A stretch of DNA of 64,000 nt, taken from NCBI GenBank assembly GCA_023052935.1, contig CM041293.1:55354725-55418724 (forward strand), in the 5' to 3' direction. Source of the DNA: Piezodorus guildinii. Its lineage: Eukaryota > Arthropoda > Insecta > Hemiptera > Pentatomidae. A program made the translations under genes and the position numbers. Of the stretch, positions 58,047-64,000 are shown piece after piece. Every line of letters begins with the position of its first letter. Position 1 is the stretch's first letter. The notes below the pieces were generated by a model. That model saw only the letters and a program-made list of their open reading frames with translations, ran no database searches and was not told the DNA's origin.

Positions 58047-58508
58047 ATTACTATTAATAAAACTATTATTCTTCCAACGGTTCTTTACAGATGTGAGACG
58101 TGGCCGCCACTTTGAAGGATGAAAAACGGCTTAAGGTTTTTGAGAATAAGGTACTGCGTAAAATATATGGTCCGAAGAGAGATGAGGCCACTGGGGAGTT
58201 TCAGAAGGTTGCACAACGCGGAATTGCGGAGTTTTTACCCTGTGAATATAATTGAGTTGATAGCATCGCGGAGACTCAAATGGGCGCGTAAAGTTGTTGG
58301 GCTTAGCGAGGAACGGATTCCTTGTACGATTCCACGGATTCGCTGTACCGACTGGTAGGCGTCCGAAAGGTAGGCCGAAGCGTCGATGGGAGGATTGCAT
58401 TGAGGCTGATCTTGGGGGCTTGGGCTTGACCGTTGAACATTGGACGAGTCTGTGCAGGCGAAGTTTGGTGGTATCGGCATCGAACCTTCAGGTTCGGTAA
58501 GCCTATTA
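58047..58508 (+). pseudogene. RTE-like LINE 3' fragment (family B)
   Basis: Reads ATLKDEKRLKVFENKVLRKI, GPKRDEATGEF, LIASRRLKWARKVVGLSEER and RPKGRPKRRWEDCIEADLGGL in broken frames; ends ggttcggtaagcctatt with an ATT tail. The least decayed C-terminus of the family here. Confidence 0.88.
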
Positions 58509-58624
58509 TTATTATTCTTATTGTATCATGACAGACAAAAAAAATGTCGTACAAGTTGGCTAAAATGTGACGATCACATTAAAAATTTTCTTTTTATAAT
58601 ACGCATTTTTCGACCCCAGCTCTT

Positions 58625-58800
58625 AGACTCCTTGCAAGGAGGAGATAACACCGAAATCAGCCGTCAGTGTATTCCACGAAATTCGGGTGTCTATTTTATA
58701 GAGCCTGGGTGTGCTCCAGGAGGGTCCCCTATCTGGGGGTAAAATGATGTCAGAAATATGAATATAAAGTTTCTGCCGGTTTTGAACCTCGGAAGGTTGA
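58625..58800 (-). mobile_element. SINE (family S3), truncated
   Basis: ttatagagcctgggtgtgct parallels ttatagaggctgggtcttcc at 45.49 kb, and ctgccggttttgaacctcgg the B-box side. Head incomplete. Confidence 0.65.
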
Positions 58801-58803
58801 AAG

Positions 58804-59054
58804 TCGTCTATCCTATACGCCGGACATCCCATTCCTACTTCTCACCTATTTAAAAAGCAATATACTATATACATTTATTTGTTTATAATTTTTCTTTTCT
58901 AATCTTATGCATTGCAAATACATATATTAAATCACAAATAGGGGCAAAGACTCCTAATGAACACAAAAAACAAACAAAATAAAGTAGTGACAACGGCCTC
59001 TTGTGAATAGAAGATATTGGGTTGTAAAATAAGTACTCAGCGTTTTTCAATATT
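58804..59054 (+). repeat. Direct duplication, copy 2
   Basis: Second copy of 57805-58046; an extra ttttcta near 58895 distinguishes it. Confidence 0.9.
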
Positions 59055-59275
59055 TAAATTTGATCCTTTTGGTGTTTATAAAATTATGTTTACTTGGTCA
59101 ATAATGTTTATATATTTTGAAAAAATGGATTATTTAAGGTGCTTTTATAAATCAGGTATAACCTCATTTTTACGTGGTATTTTGCTTGCTCTAAATTTTA
59201 GGAAAAATTTCGTCGTTTTCGTCATTGATAAATATTTTTATTTGTGAAAAGGAAAATGCGTTGGACAGAAGGGTA

Positions 59276-59990
59276 ATAATCTGGTGAGGCCAACACACGA
59301 CTTTCACCTACCTCCGTTTTTATAATCCATTAAAAAATTTTCAAATACAGTTAGAAATAAAAATAAGTGAAACCATTAGAGAATTAATTAAATTGAATTT
59401 CTATATAAACATGTTTTTTATTTAAAAAATATTATATTATTATCTGAAATAATCAGTTATTTAGATTTATCTGCTTTTTATGACTCTTTATTAATAAAAT
59501 AATAACATTTTTTCTAAAATCTTTAGCTATCCAAAAATAAATACTTGCATTAAAAAAAATAATTTTTCAGTTTTCTCCTTCATTTGTTTATCAAATTCGC
59601 TCAACTTGCATATTTAGCTATTAGTTATTAATGCTAACAAGATGATATGGTTATTTTTATAGAATCTATTAAATTAAAGGTGCTTTTGAGGAATAAAATA
59701 TCGGCATTTAAACCCTGTCAGACTATTTGGATCAGCAGAATAACAGCTACATAATGAAAGTTTTTGTAAAGTCTTGGGCGTATAGTTGTCTTAAATATGA
59801 AATTTCGGTTTCATAGGACTTTTCGTTTACCCGTGGTAGTTACAACACAGAGCTTTTTTCGGGACGTGGTTATTTGGACTAAGGGACCCTAAAACGTGTA
59901 TTTCCTTAGAAAACTGGAATTCGACAATTTTCACGATCACAATACTTTCCCTTACTATATATCTCATATATAGGTAAGTGAAAGTAAAAA
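59276..59990 (-). repeat. Family A copy
   Basis: From aatctggtgaggccaacaca to tataggtaagtgaaagtaaa; internal deletion near 59735. Confidence 0.8.
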
Positions 59991-60389
59991 ACGCTATGAA
60001 CTTATTTTTATTACGCAATGTGGTTCTTGTTGTGTGTTGTTAATCTTGCAGTTTTGTAGTCTTTCTCTTTTATGTTTTGAACAGATATCTCAGGTTTTTA
60101 GGAAGAGCTGATTTGTTGATGATGAGGTGAGGGACGATTGTTGGGAATGGTTTTTCTTAGAATGTAAAGGTTTATAACTGTAGCTGCATAGTATATATTG
60201 TTTTTTTTTAGACTTCTGACGTCTTTGAGATAAAGAAGTATGGTTTTATTTTTTAAGACAGGAAGAAAGAGTGTAGTGTCTCGAGTGCAGGTTTGATTAA
60301 TGGATGGTGCTCTTCGTAGTTTGTTATAGATCGTAGACGATTAAGAAGTAAGCGTTCTGGTGAATCCGTAATGAGTTTGGCTTGGGTTG
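59991..60389. other. Spacer
   Basis: No feature supported. Confidence 0.4.
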
Positions 60390-60650
60390 GAATTTATCGA
60401 ACAAGCGTTGCCTGACTACGGCCTGGGATACACAGCGTGGAGTGGAGGTCAGGTCCTCTGTCATGGCGTTTTCCTTCTTCCAATCTTCTTCCCGTTTCCC
60501 ATCGAATGCATATCCTCACCCTACATCTGCTACCCCACCTCATGAGACTCCGCCGAGTTTATATTTCGGAATATTTCGTTAGTGTACGGTCAATAACGAA
60601 TTATTGGACATTAGTTCCACCTGCTGAAATAACTAGGTGAGTTAGATTTA
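60390..60650 (+). other. GC-richer patch, possible exon or repeat
   Basis: Two overlapping plus frames of 66-67 codons and a GTGAGT donor-like site near 60637. The composition differs from the surroundings. ctctgtcatggcgt resembles ccctgtcatggcgt at 23.84 kb, which argues for repeat origin. Protein content not recognised. Confidence 0.2.
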
Positions 60651-60763
60651 TGTTTCATGTATATTTGCATTGTTTTTGATTTTTCAGAGAATTATTTAGA
60701 TATATCTTAAAGGCTTTTTTAAAGTTTAGTTTTATTGATATAATGAATAATCGACATATAAAA

Positions 60764-61190
60764 ACTCCCAGTCAAAAGTATTGCAACACTTAAACGTATT
60801 TGAATTTTACAAAAACATTATTTTTGTTTATAATAAAGAAAGGTTCTGAAGTCAATAATAAACATTTTTAAACTGGAAATAAACAAGTTTTATTAAAATA
60901 AATTACAATATTTCTTCCAATTAAAATTAATTGTTTTAAGTAGACTTAATAGAAACGAGAGAACATACTTGGAGCAAACGAAAGACGTACATAGGCTGAA
61001 AGAAAATTCGGAATGAATAAAACAAGATTCCATCGCTTCTTTGTTAACAGTGATTAAAAATGATATGTCTAATCCCTAATATCTCTCATTTAATAAACAA
61101 TATTACTATAAATATAAAGAAAGTCTGGATTAAGGTCAAACCAAGAAATTATCGAGAATTATGGGTGGTGCAATACTTTTGACGGGGAGT
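60764..61190. mobile_element. Tc1-like miniature element
   Basis: Termini actcccagtcaaaagtattg and the complement of caatacttttgacggggagt are inverted; the right end is followed by TA (61192-61193) and the left preceded by TA-rich sequence. 427 bp, non-coding. Confidence 0.75.
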
Positions 61191-61224
61191 GTACACAACT
61201 ACACAATAAACAATAAATATTACT

Positions 61225-61945
61225 TCTTGCATTTAATTAATTAAAATTCACTTTATATGAAATACTTTTTATAAAATTGAAATTTCATATTTTAGAAGCG
61301 CATATGTCTGAGATAATAGCAACGTTTTCATCTAAATCGGCGAACTAAAAGATCAACTTTATACTCATCATTTTTCACCTTCTTAAAATTTTCTCAAAAA
61401 CGCCTTTCACGATTTTGCTTAAATTCTCAGTGTCGATGTAAAATTTAATGGGCTTTAATATCACGTAGCTTACATTCCGATTAAAATAGTCCGACAGGGC
61501 TTCTAATATTCCTTTAATTTGTGTTGATTCGAAAAAGTCAACCATATCATCTTTAATTGATAACAAATCCTATTTGGTTAATATGAACAAGAACAGAGCT
61601 ATTGAGAGCAGTTACTTAATCTAAATTTTACGTATCATATCATCTTATTAGTATTGATAAAAAACTGTTAAATATTTATGTTTTCCGAATTCGACAACCA
61701 ACTAAAGGAAAAAATAGATTATAAAATTTTTATGTTGGTAATTTTTTGCCGAAAATAAGAATAGTACTACAGATGTGTAACATACGGTGGAAAAGCAAAA
61801 ATGTTATCATTTACTGAAACTTGTGGAATGTAATGTAAATTGACGAATAGGACATAAACTTTAGTTATTATTTTGCATAACACTTCAATATTTTTATATT
61901 ATTATGTTCCAAACGAAAATAAATATAATTTTAATCTAATTTTTA
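61225..61945 (+). repeat. Family A copy, decayed
   Basis: Blocks gaaatttcatattttagaag, ttctcaaaaacgcctttcac and taatgggctttaatatcacg are present; ends are poor. Head-to-head with the next copy. Confidence 0.65.
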
Positions 61946-62985
61946 AAAAATGGTGCGCTCAACTTTGACTTTCACTTACCTACGTTGTTTTTGTCAATTT
62001 AAGCATTTTAAATACATTAAAATAAATTAGAGATATAAATGGAATGTTAAAAAATGTATTAAACTAAATTTCAATAGAAACATATGTACTATTATATGTA
62101 ATACATTTATATTACTATTCTTGTGTTCAGAAACACAAAAATTGAATAAATCAATATTTTTGCACTTTTCTCCTTTAGTTGTTCATCGAATTCGTCCAAC
62201 TTGCATATTCAGCTGTTATTTACCAATGCTAACAAGATGATTTTTCTAATTTTTTGTTAATAATACTAATAGGCTTACCGAAACCGAAGGTTCGATGCCG
62301 ATACCACCAAACTTCGCCTGCACAGACTTGTCCAATGTTCGCCGGTCAAGGCTAAGCCCCGTGATCAGCCTTAACGCAATCCTCCCATCGACGCTTCGGC
62401 CTACCTTTTGGACGCCTACCAGTCAGTCGGTTCAGCGAATACCTACTTTCTCGGAATCCGTTCCTCACCGAGCCCAACAACTTTACGCGCCCATTTGAGT
62501 AATTAAAGGTACTTTAGCGGAAGACAATTTAGAATATCGTCATTTAAGCCCCGTCAGACTATTTTAATCAGAATGAAACCTACATGATATTAAAACCCCT
62601 TAAATTTTACATCTATATAGCGAGTTTAATTAAAGTCTTTGTTAGTACCGTTTTTAAGAAAATCGTAAAAAGGTCCAAAATACATGGTATAAAGGTGGTT
62701 CTTCTAGTTAGCTGATTTTGATGAATAAGTTGCTGTAACATCTCAGGCGTAATAGTTATCCTAAATTTGAATTTTCAGTTTCGCACTAGTTTTAGTTTTT
62801 GCGCTAGACTTACCACCTATGGGTACACACACATATTTTTGTGGTACTTGGTCATTTGGACTCAGGGGATCCTAAAACGTGTATTTCCAATTAAAACTGG
62901 ATTTCGACAATTTTCACGATCGCAATACTTTCCCTTTCTATATATTTCATTTATAAGTAAGTGAAAGAAAAAACGTAGTTGAGTT
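61946..62985 (-). repeat. Family A interrupted by RTE-like LINE
   Basis: From aatggtgcgctcaactttga to taagtaagtgaaagaaaaaa, broken between about 62260 and 62505 by a LINE fragment. Confidence 0.8.
62262..62504 (-). mobile_element. RTE-like LINE 3' fragment (family B) nested in family A
   Basis: Begins with a TAATAATACTAA tail then aggcttaccgaaaccgaagg and ends gcgcccatttgagt. Minus strand encodes the last ~70 residues with a small duplication (cagtcagtcgg). Confidence 0.85.
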
Positions 62986-63082
62986 TCTAGCTAAATATGA
63001 TTTGTTTCTAGAATTAATAACCACTATAGCTGTAGTACAAATGATACCTTGAATTCAATAACTAATTTAATAATGGGATAAC

Positions 63083-63350
63083 TTGTAGCAGGGTGGTTAG
63101 CATAACAGCCTCATATACCAAAGGTCATAGGTTCAAACCCGCAGGTGGTCCTAGGATTTTTCAATGGGAGTAAAAAAACCTTAGTTATGCCGTCCTCAAA
63201 AGGTGGTCCCGAGCCTGTGCGACGTCAGGTACTCGTTAAAGATCCCATCCCTATCCTAATAAAACCTGGATAGGCAAAATTTAGGACTCCCGCTGTAGCA
63301 TCGTCCGATTAGCCATAGTAGCATAAAGTGACGTTAAATAAATAAACCAA
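63083..63350 (+). mobile_element. tRNA-derived SINE (family S2), best copy
   Basis: Head with agcagggtggttagcataac (A box) and ggtcataggttcaaaccc (B box), body ttagttatgccgtcc and ggactcccgctgtagcatcg, tail ttaaataaataaa. Copies also at 21.7 and 24.3 kb. Confidence 0.88.
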
Positions 63351-64000
63351 CAACAACTTATCTAAAGTCATAAAACTTTTAGAACATAATTTGTTTATAT
63401 AGAATACTCATTTGTTTTAATCGTTTCTAGAATCATAATTTTTCTCATTTTTTGTCTACTTTATTGTAACTTGCTATATATTATTTTCAGTCTTTCATTT
63501 TGTTATACTTGAAGTTTAGGAAAGCTTCCAAGTTCTAGTTACGGTTTTTCCGAGAGCTCTGGTTGGCATAATGGTTATTTATTCTGCTATTTCCTGTGGG
63601 GAGACCCTATTTGGGCACCCCGTCTTTTTTAAAGTGGGTACCCAAAATAAAGGGCAAAACCTGGCTGCTAACTTCGTGATCACAGCCTAATCATGTTATT
63701 CAAAGGGCATTCCCCTTGAAACAGTACACATTTCTTTATGTACTGAATTTAAGACCCTATATTACTCATTGAGGTTAAGGTAAATAAACAAAATTTATAA
63801 TAGTTCTGGACCTAATGATTTTAACATTGTAATTTTGATATAAAAACATAACAGCAGATATTGAGTAGGATTGAGTGTAATCGTGTAAAGGAGTAAAATC
63901 AACTAAAACTCACATTTATGTTTGTTACAAATAAAATATTTATTAATAATTTTAAAGATAAGTTAGGTCAAGAGGTTACCCTGTGCGTAACCTTTTTCCC
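63351..64000. other. AT-rich end of window
   Basis: 63541-63720 has a weak tRNA-like start (gctctggttggcataatgg) and a GC-richer body that might be another SINE; not enough to call. Confidence 0.3.

Overview
The window reads as AT-rich, repeat-saturated intergenic (or intronic) DNA of an arthropod, most likely an insect. The basis is the company of elements: Jockey-, R1-, RTE-, CR1- and I-like LINE remnants, a deleted mariner, a hAT-type element, TA-flanked miniature DNA elements, tRNA-derived SINEs, and terminal hammerhead-like motifs of a Penelope-like kind. A sap-feeding bug (Hemiptera) is my guess, but no host gene confirms it. I find no convincing host protein-coding gene, rRNA, true tRNA or CRISPR array.

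Layout. 0-8 kb: a hammerhead-like repeat end, copies of a ~0.9-1.2 kb interspersed repeat (called family A below), a Jockey 3' scrap with target-site duplication (TSD), a 511-bp TA-flanked inverted-repeat element, an RTE-like LINE tail with a perfect 14-bp TSD, and a 316-bp palindrome carrying hammerhead-like cores. 8-20 kb: deleted mariner, miniature element, R1-like LINE remnant, a cluster of family A copies, a 180-bp AT microsatellite and a SINE. 20-27 kb: family A with a SINE nested in it, possible LTR debris, more SINEs, and a CR1-like LINE tail. 27.0-32.6 kb: the centrepiece, a nearly complete Jockey-clade LINE (ORF1 with three zinc knuckles; ORF2 with endonuclease and reverse transcriptase). 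Its 5' end is joined head-to-head to an inverted 1.07-kb segment that holds an intact unrelated ORF. One TSD (27017-27029 and 32580-32592) encloses both, so they appear to have inserted as a single chimeric retrotransposition event.

32.6-45 kb: scraps of family A, a 966-bp TA-flanked element whose empty site is visible 640 bp downstream, inverted minisatellite arrays, an RTE-like LINE, nested GC-rich inverted-repeat elements, and two family A copies. 45-53 kb: foldback elements with hammerhead-like cores, a SINE, two Jockey-type tails (one with TSD), and a hAT-like element holding a Jockey scrap and an I-like LINE tail with a 14-bp TSD. 53-64 kb: a CR1-like LINE split by family A, another Jockey copy, inverted/tandem repeats, a 245-bp direct duplication around an RTE tail and SINE, a Tc1-like miniature element, and further family A copies, one with an RTE insertion inside.

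The only long open frames are those of the chimeric insertion. Its LINE has a one-base frameshift in ORF2 and a catalytic Asp-to-Asn change, so the copy is probably dead although young. Short open frames elsewhere are fragments of repeats or chance frames in AT-rich DNA.
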